NCBI RefSeq assembly: GCF_014647435.1
Contig: NZ_BMPE01000005.1
Coordinates: 124,001-188,000, forward strand
From: Deinococcus radiotolerans
GTDB lineage: Bacteria; Deinococcota; Deinococci; Deinococcales; Deinococcaceae
Direction: 5' to 3'
Length of the DNA stretch: 64,000 nt
In this document: positions 11,174-22,069 of the stretch, piece after piece
Position numbering within the stretch: position 1 is the first letter of the stretch
Layout: the number at the start of each line of letters is the position of its first letter
Translations under genes and position numbers: made by a program
Notes under the pieces: generated by a model
Seen by the model: only the letters and a program-made list of their open reading frames with translations
Told to the model about the DNA's origin: nothing
Databases searched by the model: none

Positions 11174-11484
11174 GCGTTTCCGCCCAGGACGGCCTGAACG
11201 GCACTGACCTGCGCCTGCCAGTCGCGGCGGGTGCGGGCCAGGGCGCCGCGGCCCTTCTCGGTCAGGTGATACTCGCGCCGGACCCGGCCGGTCACCTCCC
11301 GTTCGTGGCTCTCAATGAGCCCTTCGGCTTCCAGGGCGTGCAGGGCGGGGTAGAGGGTGCCTTCGCGGGCACGCAGCAGGCCGTCACTGCGGGTGTTGAT
11401 GGCCTGCGCGATGGCGTACCCGTGTTCGGGTTGTCGGTCCAGGACGGCCAGGATGAGCAGGCGGAGTTGCTCGCGGGCATTCAT
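11170..11484 (-). CDS. PadR-family transcriptional regulator
   Basis: The 104-residue winged-helix protein has the PadR signature: LRLLILAVLDRQPEHGYAIAQ, REGTLYPALHALEAEGLI (recognition helix), then RREYHLTEKGRGAL (wing). The short C-terminal helix is typical of PadR subfamily 2 dimers. It probably represses its own operon with the two HAAS genes downstream. The start at 11484 gives the normal family N-terminus and lies 6 bases after a TATCGT box, so a leaderless transcript is expected. Confidence 0.9.
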   Translation of the reverse strand: MNAREQLRLLILAVLDRQPEHGYAIAQAINTRSDGLLRAREGTLYPALHALEAEGLIESHEREVTGRVRREYHLTEKGRGALARTRRDWQAQVSAVQAVLGGNA

Positions 11485-11490
11485 ACCGGC

Positions 11491-11496
11491 ACGATA
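11491..11496 (-). promoter_or_regulatory. -10 box TATCGT of the padR operon
   Basis: TATCGT on the minus strand ends 6 bases before ATG 11484. An autoregulatory PadR site would be expected to overlap this region, but I see no convincing dyad. Confidence 0.5.
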
Positions 11497-11540
11497 CCTC
11501 TGGAACAGATGCATCTCAGGCCGATGTATCACGACTGGGC

Positions 11541-12311
11541 TCAGGCCACCGGCAGACCGTACGCCCGGCGGGTATTCGCGTCCGTCGCCGCCTCCAGCTC
11601 CTCCGGACGCAGGCCACGCAGGGCCGCGATGAACTCCAGCGTGTGCCGCACGTACCCCGGCCGGTTGGGCTTCCCACGCTTCGGAACGGGCGCCAGAAAC
11701 GGCGCGTCCGTCTCCAGCAGCATCCGCGCCAGGGGCAGGCCACGCGCCGCCGCCTGAATCTCCTGCGCATTCTTATATGTGGTGTTCCCCGCAAACCCGA
11801 AGAACGTGTGCTCACCCCGCTCCAGCCCGAAACGCAGCAGCTCCGCGTGCCCACTGAAGCAGTGCAGGATCACCGGCACGTCCGGCCACGCGCGCAGCAC
11901 GTCCATCACGCCCCGGTGCGCGCTGTCCTGCCCGGCCTTGTCCCGCGTGTGAATCACCAGCACCTTCCCGCTGCGCCGCGCGAGATCCAGCTGCCACTCG
12001 AACGCCGCGACCTGCGCGGCCCGCTTCGTGTCATCCCAGTAATCATCCAGGCCGCTCTCGCCAATCCCGACCACGCGCGGGTGCCCGGCGAGCGCCTCAA
12101 TCTGCGCGCGGGCCTCCGGGCTGTCCTCGTCCGTATCCGTCGGGTGCAGGCCTACCGTCGCAAAGACATCACTGAACTGCTCGGCCAGCGCCACGGCATT
12201 CCGCGCATGCTCGGGGCTCGCGCCGATGCAGACCAGGGCACTCAGGCCCAGCTCGCCGCGCGCGCCCGCCGGGTCGTCGATGTAATCCAGGTGCGTGTGC
12301 GAATCGATCAT
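11541..12311 (-). CDS. tatD: TatD-family metal-dependent deoxyribonuclease
   Basis: The 256-residue protein has the complete TatD metal-binding set: HTHLD at residues 5-9, [11 protein letters not shown], the VIHTRD histidine, LHCFSGH and [10 protein letters not shown] near the C-terminus. Family members are 3'-5' exonucleases acting on single-stranded DNA or RNA, with roles in DNA repair after oxidative damage, and act in the cytoplasm. ATG 12311 begins exactly at the family N-terminus MIDSHTHLD and lies 7 bases below a TAGGCT box. The gene is divergent from the LptC-like gene. Confidence 0.92.
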   Translation of the reverse strand: MIDSHTHLDYIDDPAGARGELGLSALVCIGASPEHARNAVALAEQFSDVFATVGLHPTDTDEDSPEARAQIEALAGHPRVVGIGESGLDDYWDDTKRAAQVAAFEWQLDLARRSGKVLVIHTRDKAGQDSAHRGVMDVLRAWPDVPVILHCFSGHAELLRFGLERGEHTFFGFAGNTTYKNAQEIQAAARGLPLARMLLETDAPFLAPVPKRGKPNRPGYVRHTLEFIAALRGLRPEELEAATDANTRRAYGLPVA

Positions 12312-12318
12312 GCCGCCC

Positions 12319-12324
12319 AGCCTA
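12319..12324 (-). promoter_or_regulatory. -10 box TAGGCT of tatD
   Basis: TAGGCT on the minus strand is 7 bases from ATG 12311, so transcript and coding region probably begin together. Confidence 0.5.
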
Positions 12325-12381
12325 GCGCCGCGCCCCCAGCCGTCCCACCTGCGCCCCATCACTCTCATGAGACCCCCGCGC

Positions 12382-12387
12382 TAAAGT
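12382..12387 (+). promoter_or_regulatory. -10 box TAAAGT of the LptC/OstA-like operon
   Basis: TAAAGT ends 7 bases before GTG 12395 and overlaps the alternative GTG at 12386, which favours 12395 as the start. Confidence 0.55.
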
Positions 12388-12394
12388 GCGACCC

Positions 12395-13000
12395 GTGCAG
12401 AAAGTCGGTTTGTACGCGTTGGTGGGCATCATGGCTTTCGCCCTGATCTTCGCCCTGCTGCCCACCCCGGGCCTCGACGCCAGCCAGTCCGGCGCGCGGC
12501 TCAGCGGCGTGCAGCTCCGCCTGTACCCATCCGGCGACGCGGACGCCACCTGGAGTTTCCGCGCCGCTGACGTCCGCAACGACCCCGTGGCCGGCCTGAC
12601 CACCCTGACCGGCATTACAGGCGGACAGCGTCTCCTCAAGGAACGCGTCGGCGGCAAACTGACTGGCCGCGAAACACTGGACGCCACCCTCACCACCCCA
12701 GAACTGACCATCGATGATCAGGACACCATGACCACCCGTCAGGCCCGCATCACCCTGGTACAGCAGTGTGCGGACATTGACCTCCAGGGGACCGAGCAGA
12801 CCCCCGTGAAGATCGAACAGGGCCAGGGCTTCAGCGCGACAGAAGCAAAGATCAACTCCACCAGCCTCACCGGCACTATCCGCGACCTGAAGATGACCTT
12901 CGCTTTCAGCATCCTGGATTCCTCGCCCAATTCCAAATACTCCGTCCCTCTTGACCCGACCGAGACCTGCCGCGACGGCAAGCGCGTTCCCCTCACCTGA
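12395..13000 (+). CDS. LptC-like membrane-anchored periplasmic protein
   Basis: The 201-residue product has one N-terminal membrane anchor (VGLYALVGIMAFALIFALL) followed by a beta-rich periplasmic domain. That topology is that of LptC, the bitopic member of the lipopolysaccharide bridge. Strand-like segments such as GVQLRLYPSGDADATWSFRAADVRNDPVAG recall the OstA/LptA/LptC fold. Two cysteines (QQCADIDL and ETCRDGKR) may form a disulphide. The OstA-like gene starts 19 bases after the stop, with a third such gene 9 bases beyond it. Sequence identity to LptC cannot be judged by eye, so the name rests on topology and operon context. Confidence 0.6.
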   Translation: MQKVGLYALVGIMAFALIFALLPTPGLDASQSGARLSGVQLRLYPSGDADATWSFRAADVRNDPVAGLTTLTGITGGQRLLKERVGGKLTGRETLDATLTTPELTIDDQDTMTTRQARITLVQQCADIDLQGTEQTPVKIEQGQGFSATEAKINSTSLTGTIRDLKMTFAFSILDSSPNSKYSVPLDPTETCRDGKRVPLT

Positions 13001-13019
13001 CCTGTTCTAGGAGACCCCC

Positions 13020-13907
13020 ATGAAGAAAACGACCTCACTGCTGGCCCTCCTCGCCCTCACCGCTCCCGTACTCGCCCAGACCGACGCGGGCAAACGCCTG
13101 ATCACCATCGAAGGCGCCCCGCGTGGTGACGTCCGCAACGGGCCCCTGAACTTCACTGGCAACCCCGTCAAGGCGAAAGTCAGCACCCTGAACATCGAGG
13201 CCTCCCAGGCCGTCCTGGCCGCCCCCAAGGGCACCGCGCTGATCGAAGCGAAAGGCAAGCGCACCGCTGACTTCACCGGCAACGTCAAGGTCGTCCGTGG
13301 TCGCCTGACCGCCACCGGCAACGCCCTCGCGTACAGCGAGGCGACCGGGCAGGGTGTCCTGAACGGCAGTGCCAGCGCCACCTTCACGCCAGACAAGACG
13401 GACGGCGACACCGTGAATATCAAGGCCGCGCAGATGAGCCTCGACGTGGACAATGACCGCTCCACCAGCACGGGGGGCGTGAGCCTCTCCAACGGCGCGC
13501 AGAGCGGCAAGGCCGACAAGCTCGTGTTCGATGAGCAGCGCGAACTGGCGCTGCTGACCGGCTCGCCCAGCCTGACGCGCGCCGCGAAAGCCAATCAGAA
13601 GGAACTGATCATCACCGGGCAGGAAGTCCGCGCGCTGACCAAGACCAAGACGCTGTACGTCCGGGGCGGCGTGAAGCTCGTGCAGGGCACCACCACCACC
13701 ACCGGGGACGCCGTGTACTACGACGACAGGAAGAACGTCGCGTACGTCGTCGGGAACGCTGTCAGCGTGGACAGCAAGAGCAAGGTGACCGTCAAGGCCC
13801 CCGCCAGCGGCTACCTGGAGCAGCGTACTGACCTGGCCCGCGTGCGCGCTCTGAACGCCGCGTACAAGATTCCCACCGATCAGTTCAAGCTCACCGGCGA
13901 GAAGTAA
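13020..13907 (+). CDS. OstA/LptA-like periplasmic protein, first copy
   Basis: The 295-residue product has a signal peptide ([20 protein letters not shown]) and then repeated beta-strand units of the OstA (LptA/LptD N-terminal) type. Examples are [49 protein letters not shown] and [30 protein letters not shown]. In LPS-making bacteria such proteins form a beta-jellyroll bridge carrying lipid across the periplasm. A Deinococcus is not expected to make LPS, so another envelope lipid or glycolipid is the natural guess. A GGAG-type ribosome site lies 8 bases before ATG 13020. It is the middle gene of three. Confidence 0.75.
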   Translation: MKKTTSLLALLALTAPVLAQTDAGKRLITIEGAPRGDVRNGPLNFTGNPVKAKVSTLNIEASQAVLAAPKGTALIEAKGKRTADFTGNVKVVRGRLTATGNALAYSEATGQGVLNGSASATFTPDKTDGDTVNIKAAQMSLDVDNDRSTSTGGVSLSNGAQSGKADKLVFDEQRELALLTGSPSLTRAAKANQKELIITGQEVRALTKTKTLYVRGGVKLVQGTTTTTGDAVYYDDRKNVAYVVGNAVSVDSKSKVTVKAPASGYLEQRTDLARVRALNAAYKIPTDQFKLTGEK

Positions 13908-13916
13908 ACTCCAGGT

Positions 13917-14945
13917 ATGCCCCGCTCCCGCCTGATCACTGCGCTCCTGACCGCGCTGCTCTCCGGCGGGAGCTTCATGCCGGTCGCGCTGGCCCAGCAG
14001 GACGCCGCTCAACCGCCCGCGCAGCAATCACCTCCACCTGTGGACTCCACGGGCGAGGACGGGCCCGCTGATACCGGCGCGGTCGGTGCAGAGCAGTCCA
14101 GCCTGAGCCTGGTGCGCCGCAGTGAGAAGGACGGCAAGGACCGCCAGATCACCATTGTGCGGACGGGGACCTCGGATGAAACTGGCATCTTTGCGCTCTG
14201 CCAGCCGCAGGACGCTGATCCGCCGGACACGCCGACCCTGGCGGTGTTCAGCGAGACCGGTGCGGGCGGCGTGCAGATCACCATCGACAAGAATGTGATC
14301 CGCGTGCCGCTGGCTGTCGTAACCCAGTTGCCCCCCAAGGACGGGCAGGATGGCAGTGACGGTCGCGTGGAGGCCAGCGCCGGAACAGCCCGGTTCCTCG
14401 ATGAGCCGCCGGAAGGGAAGACGGATCGTCTGAGCCGCTGCGAGGTTGAGGCGACGCCCAAGCCTGCGCCGGACACCGTGATCGTCACGCAGGGCCGCAC
14501 GGAACTGAAGGGGCAGAAGCTGGTGTATGACAGCTCGGACGGCGTGGCGCGCATTGACGGGCCCGTGACCTTCAAGCGCAGCAGTGACAGGGACGCCCTG
14601 ACCGGGAAGAGTGACCGGATTGAGGTCAGCGTGGATGACGAGAAGACCACGCTGGTCGGGAATGTGGAACTGAAGTCTGATGGGGGGCGCACCAGTCGGG
14701 CCGCGCGGGTCGAGTACGACGACACCCGCAACGTCGCTCGGCTGTACGGTACGCCCGAACAGCCGGCCGAGAGCGTCAAGGGCGGCGACACGCTGCGCGC
14801 CGGGGTGATCGTGTACGACCTGGACCGCAACGAGGTGTACGCCGAGAAGGCGGAGGGGGGCACCATCACCGGGGAGTTCATTGACGGTGAGGATGGGGCT
14901 GCCCCGGCTGCGCCTGTGCCCCCGGCGCCCTCGCAGCAGCCCTGA
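13917..14945 (+). CDS. OstA/LptA-like periplasmic protein, second copy
   Basis: The 342-residue product has a signal peptide ending near VALAQQ. A Pro/Gln/Asp-rich segment and a unique domain with two cysteines follow (ALCQPQDAD and SRCEVEA). The last 150 residues carry OstA-type strands: [54 protein letters not shown] and [18 protein letters not shown]. The C-terminus is Pro/Ala-rich. It follows the first OstA-like gene by 9 bases and is almost certainly in the same transcript. A role as an extra bridge or adaptor subunit is inferred. Confidence 0.7.
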   Translation: MPRSRLITALLTALLSGGSFMPVALAQQDAAQPPAQQSPPPVDSTGEDGPADTGAVGAEQSSLSLVRRSEKDGKDRQITIVRTGTSDETGIFALCQPQDADPPDTPTLAVFSETGAGGVQITIDKNVIRVPLAVVTQLPPKDGQDGSDGRVEASAGTARFLDEPPEGKTDRLSRCEVEATPKPAPDTVIVTQGRTELKGQKLVYDSSDGVARIDGPVTFKRSSDRDALTGKSDRIEVSVDDEKTTLVGNVELKSDGGRTSRAARVEYDDTRNVARLYGTPEQPAESVKGGDTLRAGVIVYDLDRNEVYAEKAEGGTITGEFIDGEDGAAPAAPVPPAPSQQP

Positions 14946-14951
14946 TTCGGG

Positions 14952-15866
14952 TCAGGTGTCGGTAGCGCGGCGGGCCTGGAGGAGCACCTCGGCGCTGCGG
15001 TGCAGGGCGTCCTGCTCGTCCTGCGTCAGGTGTGGCAGGACTGTGTCGAGCACGCCGGCGCGGCCGATCACGCGCGGCACGCTGAGGCTTACGCCGAACG
15101 CGGGGGTGGGGGCGCTGACGGTCAGGACGGCGCGGCGGTCGCCGAGGATGCGCTCGGTGATGCGGGCCAGGGCCGCGCCGATCCCGTAGTACGTGGCGCG
15201 TTTCCCGCCGATAATCTGCGCGGCAGCCTCGCGCGTATCCCGTTCGATCTGCGTGCGGATGTCCGGCGTCCAGGGCAGGCCACGCGCCGCCATGAATTCC
15301 GCGACGGGCAGTCCGGCGACGGTGGCGGTGCTCCAGGCGATGACCTCGCTGTCCCCGTGTTCGCCCAGCACGTACCCGTGGACGTGTGTGGCGTCCACCC
15401 CGGCGTGCGCGGCGATCAGGTGCCGGAAGCGGGCGGAGTCCAGGACAGTGCCCGAGCCGATCACGGCGTGTCCGGGGGCGAGGCGGACGCTCAGGTCGGT
15501 CAGGAGGTCCACGGGGTTCGTGGCGATCAGCAGGGCCGCGCCGGGTGCGGCGGCCGCCACGCGGGGGATCAGGTCGTGGAAGATCGCGGCGTTCTTCTGC
15601 AGCAGGTCCAGGCGGGTCTCGCCGGGCTTCTGGTTCGCGCCGGCGGCGACGATGACCACGCCGCTGCCGTGCAGGTCCTCCAGGGGGCCGCTGCTAACCC
15701 GGGTCCCGTGGCTGACGGGGGCGGCGTGCGCGATGTCCTGCGCCTCGGCGTGGGCGCGGGTGTCGTCCAGGTCCGTCAGGACGAGTTCGCTGCATGAGCC
15801 GCGCAGCGTCAGGGCGTACGCGGCGGTCGCGCCGACCAGGCCGGCGCCCACCACCCCGACCTTCAC
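14952..15866 (-). CDS. ldh: L-lactate dehydrogenase
   Basis: The 304-residue enzyme interconverts pyruvate and L-lactate with NAD. The Rossmann motif [10 protein letters not shown] opens the protein. Arg85 (GETRLDLL loop), the ATNPVD motif, Asp143 and Arg146 (GTVLDSAR) and the catalytic His170 (GEHGDSE) are all present, so it is an LDH rather than a malate dehydrogenase. Length is normal for the non-allosteric type. Translation starts at GTG 15866 behind a GGAAGGAG ribosome site. The universal stress protein gene lies 25 bases upstream on the same strand, so the pair is likely one operon. Confidence 0.92.
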   Translation of the reverse strand: MKVGVVGAGLVGATAAYALTLRGSCSELVLTDLDDTRAHAEAQDIAHAAPVSHGTRVSSGPLEDLHGSGVVIVAAGANQKPGETRLDLLQKNAAIFHDLIPRVAAAAPGAALLIATNPVDLLTDLSVRLAPGHAVIGSGTVLDSARFRHLIAAHAGVDATHVHGYVLGEHGDSEVIAWSTATVAGLPVAEFMAARGLPWTPDIRTQIERDTREAAAQIIGGKRATYYGIGAALARITERILGDRRAVLTVSAPTPAFGVSLSVPRVIGRAGVLDTVLPHLTQDEQDALHRSAEVLLQARRATDT

Positions 15867-15891
15867 CTCTGCTCCTTCCCCTGGCGCTTCT

Positions 15892-16350
15892 TCATCGGGC
15901 GGCCCGGACGGTCAGGACCGGGACGGGGCTGCGCGCCACGATCTTCTCGGCGGTGCTGCCCACGAAGAAGTGTTCCAGCGCGCCCTGCGCGTGCGTGCCC
16001 ACCACGATCAGGTCCGCGCCCCATTCGCGCGCGGCGTCCAGCAGGCCGGTGACGGGATCGCCGACCATCAGTTCCTGCTCCTCACCGGGGCGCAGGTCGC
16101 GGCCCAGGCGCTGCGCGTCGGCGTGTTCCAGGGTGTGCAGCAGCGTGGGGTCCGGCAGGGCAGGGGTGACGCCGCCCATCAGGTCCGGCGCGGCGGTCAC
16201 GCGGGCGTCCGTGACGTGCACGAGGCGCAGGGTCGCGCCCGGGAAGCGCGTGCGGGCCAGGTTCAGGGCGGCCTGCGAGGACTCGGAGAAGTCCACGCCC
16301 ACCAGGATGCGCTGGAAACCGGTCGGGAGCTGATTCAGGGGCTCGGTCAT
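15892..16350 (-). CDS. Universal stress protein (UspA family)
   Basis: The 152-residue protein has the Usp fold signature: [18 protein letters not shown] at the start (Asp of the ATP-binding V-D motif), then [25 protein letters not shown], which matches the G-2x-G-9x-G(S/T) ATP-binding motif. The C-terminal strand is SPVPVLTV. Such proteins are small cytoplasmic ATP-binding stress factors. It precedes ldh on one strand. A TACGTT box lies 6 bases before ATG 16350. Confidence 0.9.
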   Translation of the reverse strand: MTEPLNQLPTGFQRILVGVDFSESSQAALNLARTRFPGATLRLVHVTDARVTAAPDLMGGVTPALPDPTLLHTLEHADAQRLGRDLRPGEEQELMVGDPVTGLLDAAREWGADLIVVGTHAQGALEHFFVGSTAEKIVARSPVPVLTVRAAR

Positions 16351-16356
16351 GCCCTG

Positions 16357-16362
16357 AACGTA
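16357..16362 (-). promoter_or_regulatory. -10 box TACGTT of the usp-ldh operon
   Basis: TACGTT on the minus strand is 6 bases from ATG 16350, so the usp-ldh transcript is probably leaderless at its first gene. Confidence 0.5.
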
Positions 16363-16435
16363 CACCCGCTCCGGTCCGGGCAGCCCGGAAAATGAAGTGC
16401 CGGTCAAGATGCCCGGGCCGGGCGGCCGTGCCGGA

Positions 16436-17482
16436 TCAGTGGGTCAGGCGGGTGTCGCGCGGCGTGTCCCATCTCAGCTGCCGCCGCCCGGCCCGTTTCG
16501 CGGCGTACAGGCGCCGGTCGGCGAGGTCCAGCAGGCCGCTCACGCTGTCGGCCTCGTGCGCCAGGACCGCGCCGGCACTGAAGGTCACGGTGGGCAGCGG
16601 GGCGGGCAGGCGCAGGGGCGTGCCGTTCAGGCGGTCCGTGACGGCCCGGGCTTCCTGCGGGCCGGGGCAGCTGATGAGCAGCAGGAATTCCTCGCCGCCC
16701 CAGCGGGCCAGGACCGCGTCGGCGCGCAGCTGCTGGCGCAGAGCGGGACCCAGCGCGCGCAGGACGGCGTCCCCGGTTGCGTGCCCACGGGTGTCGTTCA
16801 CGGTCTTGAAGTGATCAAGGTCCAGCATGACGAGGGTGAAGCCCGCGTGTTCACCGCGCAGCAGCTGAGCGTGCAGGTGGTGCAGGTGGTCCAGCATCGC
16901 GCGGCGGTTGGGCAGGCCCGTGAGTGGATCGGTCAGGGAGGCGCGTTCGAAGGTGGCGGCTTCCTGCTGGAAGTCCGTGATCTGCTGCCCGAAACTGCTG
17001 GCCATGCCGATGATGACGGTGGTGCACGCCAGGTACGCCAGTAAGCCCAGGTCGTATGTGGGTCGGGTGGCGCACAGGGCCGTGAAGGCGGCCAGGGCCG
17101 TGACGGTCGCGGGCGCGGCGTGCCGCAGTGGCAGCAGTCCGAACCACAGGGCCACCATGATCAGGAAGGACAGGTAGGACGAGGTGGGCACCGCGGTGGC
17201 GTGCAGCAGGGGCACGAACTCCGCGGTGGTGGAGACGGTCACGGCCACGACGATGAGCGGGTTCAGGCGCGGGGTGGGCCACCGGAGCCAGGTCAGTGCG
17301 ATCAGCACCCACGCGGAGATCAGCAGGCCGACCGTGTACGCGGCGGCGTTCATCCAGTCTGCCCGGGTCAGCTGCTGGCTGATGATGAACACGTGGGCGG
17401 TCAGGGACAGGGCGGCGGCGATCAGGTACGCCACGCGGCGCACCCGTTCAACCCGGGTGAGACGCGCGTGCAGACCGTTCAT
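16436..17482 (-). CDS. Membrane-bound diguanylate cyclase (GGDEF)
   Basis: The 348-residue product has about six membrane helices in residues 17-165, a short linker and a GGDEF domain. Its key motifs are [34 protein letters not shown] (metal-binding Asp) and WGGEEFLLL (GGEEF at 262-266). It should make cyclic di-GMP from two GTP at the inner membrane. The position of the RxxD inhibitory site, just before GGEEF, reads RADA, so product inhibition at a classical I-site is not expected. The start 17482 gives the first membrane helix near residue 17. No target protein is encoded nearby. Confidence 0.88.
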   Translation of the reverse strand: MNGLHARLTRVERVRRVAYLIAAALSLTAHVFIISQQLTRADWMNAAAYTVGLLISAWVLIALTWLRWPTPRLNPLIVVAVTVSTTAEFVPLLHATAVPTSSYLSFLIMVALWFGLLPLRHAAPATVTALAAFTALCATRPTYDLGLLAYLACTTVIIGMASSFGQQITDFQQEAATFERASLTDPLTGLPNRRAMLDHLHHLHAQLLRGEHAGFTLVMLDLDHFKTVNDTRGHATGDAVLRALGPALRQQLRADAVLARWGGEEFLLLISCPGPQEARAVTDRLNGTPLRLPAPLPTVTFSAGAVLAHEADSVSGLLDLADRRLYAAKRAGRRQLRWDTPRDTRLTH

Positions 17483-17593
17483 ATCTGCATGATGACGTCC
17501 GGCCCTGGCAGAACGCTGACAGGGCGTTGGTTCAACGTCGAAGGTGTATTCAGCAGACCTTGAGGTCGCGCGGGGGTGGCGCCCAGGCGCGCG

Positions 17594-17599
17594 TACACT
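17594..17599 (+). promoter_or_regulatory. -10 box TACACT of the beta-CASP gene
   Basis: TACACT ends 7 bases before ATG 17607 and supports that start over in-frame codons further upstream. Confidence 0.5.
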
Positions 17600-17606
17600 C
17601 CGAGGT

Positions 17607-19067
17607 ATGCAACTCCAGAGCTTCGGGGCGGCCCTCACGGTCACCGGCAGCATGCACCTCCTGACCTTCGGCGGCCAGCAGGTCCTGATCGACTGCGGCC
17701 TCTTCCAGGGCAACGACGAACTGGAGGCCCGCAACCGCGAGCCCTTCCCCTTCGACGTGGCCGCCCTGGACGCCGTGATCCTCACGCACGCGCACCTCGA
17801 CCACGTGGGTCGCCTGCCGCTGCTCACAAAACTGGGCTTCCGCGGCCCGGTCTACTGCACCGCGCCCACCGCGGGCCTCGCCGAGACCGTACTGCTGGAC
17901 AGCGCCCGGCTGCAGGTGGACGGGTACCGCCACGACCTGCGCCGCGCCCGCCGGCAGGGCGTCCCGGACGAGCAGGTCCCCCCGCCCCTGTACGAGGAGG
18001 AGGACGTGCACCGGGCCCTGGCGCTGCTGCGCCCCCACCTGACGTTCGGCGAGACCACCCGCATCGGGGGGCTGCGCGTCACGCCCGAACGGGCCGGGCA
18101 CATCCTGGGCAGCGCGTACCTGCTGCTCGAGAGTGCGGACGGCCGCCTGATCATGAGCGGCGACCTGGGCAACCGCGAGAGCGGCCTGCAACTGGACTTC
18201 ACGCCCCCACCCCACGCGGACGCCGTGGTCATCGAGACCACCTACGCCAACCGCACGCACCGCCCCTGGCCGGCCACACTGGCCGAATTCCGCGACGCGC
18301 TGCGCGACTCGGTGCGGCAGGGCGGGAAGATCCTGATTCCCAGCTTCGCCATCGAGCGCACCCAGACGATCCTGCATACCATCAAGAGCCTGATGGACGC
18401 CGGGGAGGTCCCGCGCATCCCGGTGTTCCTGGACTCCCCCATGGCGGCGCGCGCCACGCACGAGTACTTCGAATTCGGCGACGAACTGATCCCCGAGGTC
18501 CGGGACGCCCTCCAGGCCGGCGAGGACCCCTTCCGGCCCAGCACGCTGCACGTGGTGCCCACCAGCGCCGAGTCGCAGCGCATCAACAAGTACGACGGGC
18601 CCGCGATCATCCTGGCGGGCAACGGGATGATGACCGGCGGGCGCATCCAGCACCACCTCAAGCACCACCTCTGGAAGCCCAGCACCAGCCTCATCAGCGT
18701 GTCCTACCAGTCCCCCAGCAGCCTGGGCGGCCGGATCGTCACGGGGGCCGACCACGTGCGCATCATGGGCGAGGAGATCGCCGTGAAAGCCCACGTGTAC
18801 ACCATCGGCGGCTTCTCCGCGCATGCCGATCAGGACGACCTGCTGGCTTTCCTGGACAGCACGGGCAACCCGCACGTGTGGCTGGTGCACGGCGAACCGG
18901 ACGTGATGGCCGCCTTCCTGCCCGTCCTGGAAGCCCGCGGCCTGAAGGGTGACCTGGTGCCCGACCGGCACCCTGTGGACCTGACCGGCGCCGGGTACGC
19001 CCAGGGCCTCCCGCCGGGCTTCGAGTCAGCCCCGACCCGGGGCGTGCAGGCTGAAGCGGGCGAATAA
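17607..19067 (+). CDS. MBL-fold beta-CASP RNase (CPSF/Ysh1 type)
   Basis: The 486-residue protein has a metallo-beta-lactamase domain with HAHLDHVG at residues 61-68, MSGDLGNRE (metal-binding Asp), and a beta-CASP insertion with [21 protein letters not shown] and [14 protein letters not shown]. The late motifs [15 protein letters not shown] and VHGEPDVM supply the final histidines. This is the bacterial branch of the CPSF/Ysh1 family, which are zinc-dependent RNA endo- or exonucleases. It is shorter than RNase J and lacks its C-terminal domain. A function in RNA processing or turnover is inferred. Confidence 0.87.
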   Translation: MQLQSFGAALTVTGSMHLLTFGGQQVLIDCGLFQGNDELEARNREPFPFDVAALDAVILTHAHLDHVGRLPLLTKLGFRGPVYCTAPTAGLAETVLLDSARLQVDGYRHDLRRARRQGVPDEQVPPPLYEEEDVHRALALLRPHLTFGETTRIGGLRVTPERAGHILGSAYLLLESADGRLIMSGDLGNRESGLQLDFTPPPHADAVVIETTYANRTHRPWPATLAEFRDALRDSVRQGGKILIPSFAIERTQTILHTIKSLMDAGEVPRIPVFLDSPMAARATHEYFEFGDELIPEVRDALQAGEDPFRPSTLHVVPTSAESQRINKYDGPAIILAGNGMMTGGRIQHHLKHHLWKPSTSLISVSYQSPSSLGGRIVTGADHVRIMGEEIAVKAHVYTIGGFSAHADQDDLLAFLDSTGNPHVWLVHGEPDVMAAFLPVLEARGLKGDLVPDRHPVDLTGAGYAQGLPPGFESAPTRGVQAEAGE

Positions 19068-19094
19068 TCCCTGGGCGTTCTCAGGGGCAGCCGC

Positions 19095-19100
19095 TACAGT
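19095..19100 (+). promoter_or_regulatory. -10 box TACAGT of the DUF3105 gene
   Basis: TACAGT ends 8 bases before ATG 19109, so a leaderless transcript is possible. Confidence 0.5.
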
Positions 19101-19108
19101 GGAACTCC

Positions 19109-19600
19109 ATGACACGCGCCCTGCCCCTGCTTGTGCTTCTCCTGACCGCCTGCGGCCCCAAATCCATCCAGGGCCTCCAGACCTTCACGTATGCCGGGGG
19201 CGATCACCGCAGCGGCTCACTGGTGTACACCGAGAACCCCCCGGCCGGCGGACCGCACAACGCCATGTGGCAGAACTGCGGCGTGTATGACCGCCCGCTG
19301 TACAACGAGTACGCCGTGCACAGCCTGGAGCACGGCGCCGTGTGGATCACCTACCGCCCGGACCTGGACGCGGCGCAGGTGGATACGCTGAAAAAGCTGG
19401 TCGAGGGCCGTCCCTACACCCTCCTGAGTCCCTATGACGGGCTGGATACGCCGGTCGCCATCAGCGCCTGGGGCGCGCAGCTGAAGGTGGACAAGGCCGA
19501 CGACAGCCGCCTGAAGGCCTTCCTGGATAAGTACGAGCAGGGCCCCACCGCCCCTGAGCGTGGCGCGTCGTGCAGCGGCGCCTACGGCGAGACCCGCTGA
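19109..19600 (+). CDS. DUF3105 lipoprotein
   Basis: The 163-residue product has a lipoprotein signal ([16 protein letters not shown], lipobox LTAC). The DUF3105 core follows: [21 protein letters not shown], then [18 protein letters not shown] and [18 protein letters not shown]. The conserved Cys in WQNCG and the HSLEHG histidines could bind metal or haem, but the function of this family is unknown. The protein should be anchored to a membrane on its outer face. A near-perfect terminator hairpin follows immediately. Confidence 0.85.
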   Translation: MTRALPLLVLLLTACGPKSIQGLQTFTYAGGDHRSGSLVYTENPPAGGPHNAMWQNCGVYDRPLYNEYAVHSLEHGAVWITYRPDLDAAQVDTLKKLVEGRPYTLLSPYDGLDTPVAISAWGAQLKVDKADDSRLKAFLDKYEQGPTAPERGASCSGAYGETR

Positions 19601-19612
19601 GCCAGACAGCGG

Positions 19613-19642
19613 AACGGCCCCGCAGTCATCTGCGGGGCCGTT
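19613..19642. terminator. Bidirectional terminator between the DUF3105 gene and obgE
   Basis: The arms AACGGCCCCGCAG and CTGCGGGGCCGTT pair perfectly over 13 bp around the loop TCAT. It sits between convergent stops at 19600 and 19659. Confidence 0.8.
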
Positions 19643-19658
19643 GCTGTGGCGCGGATCT

Positions 19659-20996
<1,338 letters not shown>

Positions 20997-21073
20997 TGGC
21001 CTCACCTCCCTTGGGGCAAGGCGCGCGCGCGCGTCCTCACCCGGCACCGCTCTTCTGGGTGCCACTGTACGAC

Positions 21074-21097
21074 GCCGCCCCGCAAAGAGGGGGCGGC
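21074..21097 (-). terminator. Second stem-loop after rpmA
   Basis: GCCGCCCC and GGGGCGGC pair perfectly over 8 bp around an 8-base loop, just below the rpmA terminator. It may strengthen termination, or act in the obgE leader. Confidence 0.45.
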
Positions 21098-21105
21098 AGC
21101 AAAGA

Positions 21106-21138
21106 AGCGCCCAAAACCCGAACACCGGGCTGGGCGCT
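21106..21138 (-). terminator. Terminator after rplU-rpmA
   Basis: On the minus strand AGCGCCCA and TGGGCGCT pair over 8 bp, with an inner CCGG-type stem, and are followed by TCTTT. This is a normal intrinsic terminator separating rplU-rpmA from obgE. Confidence 0.7.
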
Positions 21139-21161
21139 CCCGCAGAACTTCAGCCGTTCGC

Positions 21162-21434
21162 TCAGTCAGCGGCGGCGGCGGTGGGCACTTCGATGCTGAT
21201 GAAGCGGCCCTTGGCGCCACGGTTCGTGAACACGACCCGGCCGGTTTCCAGGGCGAAGAGGGTGTGGTCGCGGCCCATGCCCACGTTCGGGCCGGCCTTG
21301 AACTTCGTGCCGCGCTGGCGGACGAGGATGTTGCCGGCCAGCACCTGCTCGCCGCCGAACTTCTTCACGCCCAGGTACTTGGGCTGGCTGTCACGTCCGT
21401 TCTTGGACGAACCTACGCCTTTCTTGTGTGCCAT
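21162..21434 (-). CDS. rpmA: 50S ribosomal protein L27
   Basis: The 90-residue protein begins [28 protein letters not shown], the complete L27 N-terminus that reaches the peptidyl-transferase centre. [28 protein letters not shown] follows. A GGGAGG ribosome site precedes ATG 21434. There is no N-terminal extension of the kind removed by Prp protease in Firmicutes. It lies 15 bases after rplU. Confidence 0.97.
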   Translation of the reverse strand: MAHKKGVGSSKNGRDSQPKYLGVKKFGGEQVLAGNILVRQRGTKFKAGPNVGMGRDHTLFALETGRVVFTNRGAKGRFISIEVPTAAAAD

Positions 21435-21449
21435 GTCGGTTTCCTCCCC

Positions 21450-21752
21450 TTAGCCCTTGATGCCCAGGATCTTGATCGCGGTGTAGTCCTGGCGGTGGCC
21501 GGTGCGGCGGCGGTACTGGATGCCGCTCTTGTACTTGCGCACGTAGATCTTCTCGCCACGGCCGTGCTCGACGACTTCGGCGTTCACGGTGAACTTGCCG
21601 GCGTCGTCGCCGAAGACGGTCTGGTCGCCGCCCACGAAGATGGGGGTCAGGTCGAGCTTGTCGCCCGCTTCGCCTTTCAGGCTCTCGACGCGGATGACGT
21701 CGCCTTCCTGCACGCGGTACTGCTTCCCGCCGGTCTGAATGATTGCAAACAT
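21450..21752 (-). CDS. rplU: 50S ribosomal protein L21
   Basis: The 100-residue protein opens [20 protein letters not shown] and ends [21 protein letters not shown], the normal L21 ends. It binds 23S rRNA in the large subunit. ATG 21752 has a GGAGG site 7 bases upstream. It is first of the rplU-rpmA pair and appears to have a long, structured leader of about 310 bases. Confidence 0.97.
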   Translation of the reverse strand: MFAIIQTGGKQYRVQEGDVIRVESLKGEAGDKLDLTPIFVGGDQTVFGDDAGKFTVNAEVVEHGRGEKIYVRKYKSGIQYRRRTGHRQDYTAIKILGIKG

Positions 21753-22042
21753 GGTGTTTCCTCCTGCCGCGCGCCCGGGAAACGCTGCCCTGGGCGGCCT
21801 TGGCCTGCTGCACCCGCTCGGCGGGTCACCAAGCAAGTACTGTAACACACCGTCAGGGTGTAGGGAACCCGTCCGGGTCCGGCGGATCAGCGCAGACTCG
21901 GGGGTGGCAGGCAACGGCACTCGACCCGCGCGGGGCGGGGCAGGGGCTGTTCGGTTGCGTGCGGGTTCCCGGGTCTGGTGAACGTGTCCTCGCGGTACAC
22001 GTGGACTCGCGCGGGGCGAGCCGGGTTCTGCTGATCCTCCAG

Positions 22043-22060
22043 AGCTGCCCTGGGGCAGCT
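22043..22060 (-). promoter_or_regulatory. Perfect hairpin in the rplU leader
   Basis: AGCTGCCC and GGGCAGCT pair perfectly over 8 bp with a two-base tip, close after the predicted transcript start. Another foldable pair (GGACCC with GGGTTCC) lies at about 21863-21880. The 362-base gap 21753-22114 therefore holds the rplU leader; I see no gene in it. Confidence 0.4.
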
Positions 22061-22069
22061 GACCGGGCC

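Noticed and set aside
17550..18971. A 473-codon minus-strand frame
   Set aside because: It is the shadow of the beta-CASP gene. The HAHLDHVG and GFSAHAD motifs on the plus strand settle which is real.
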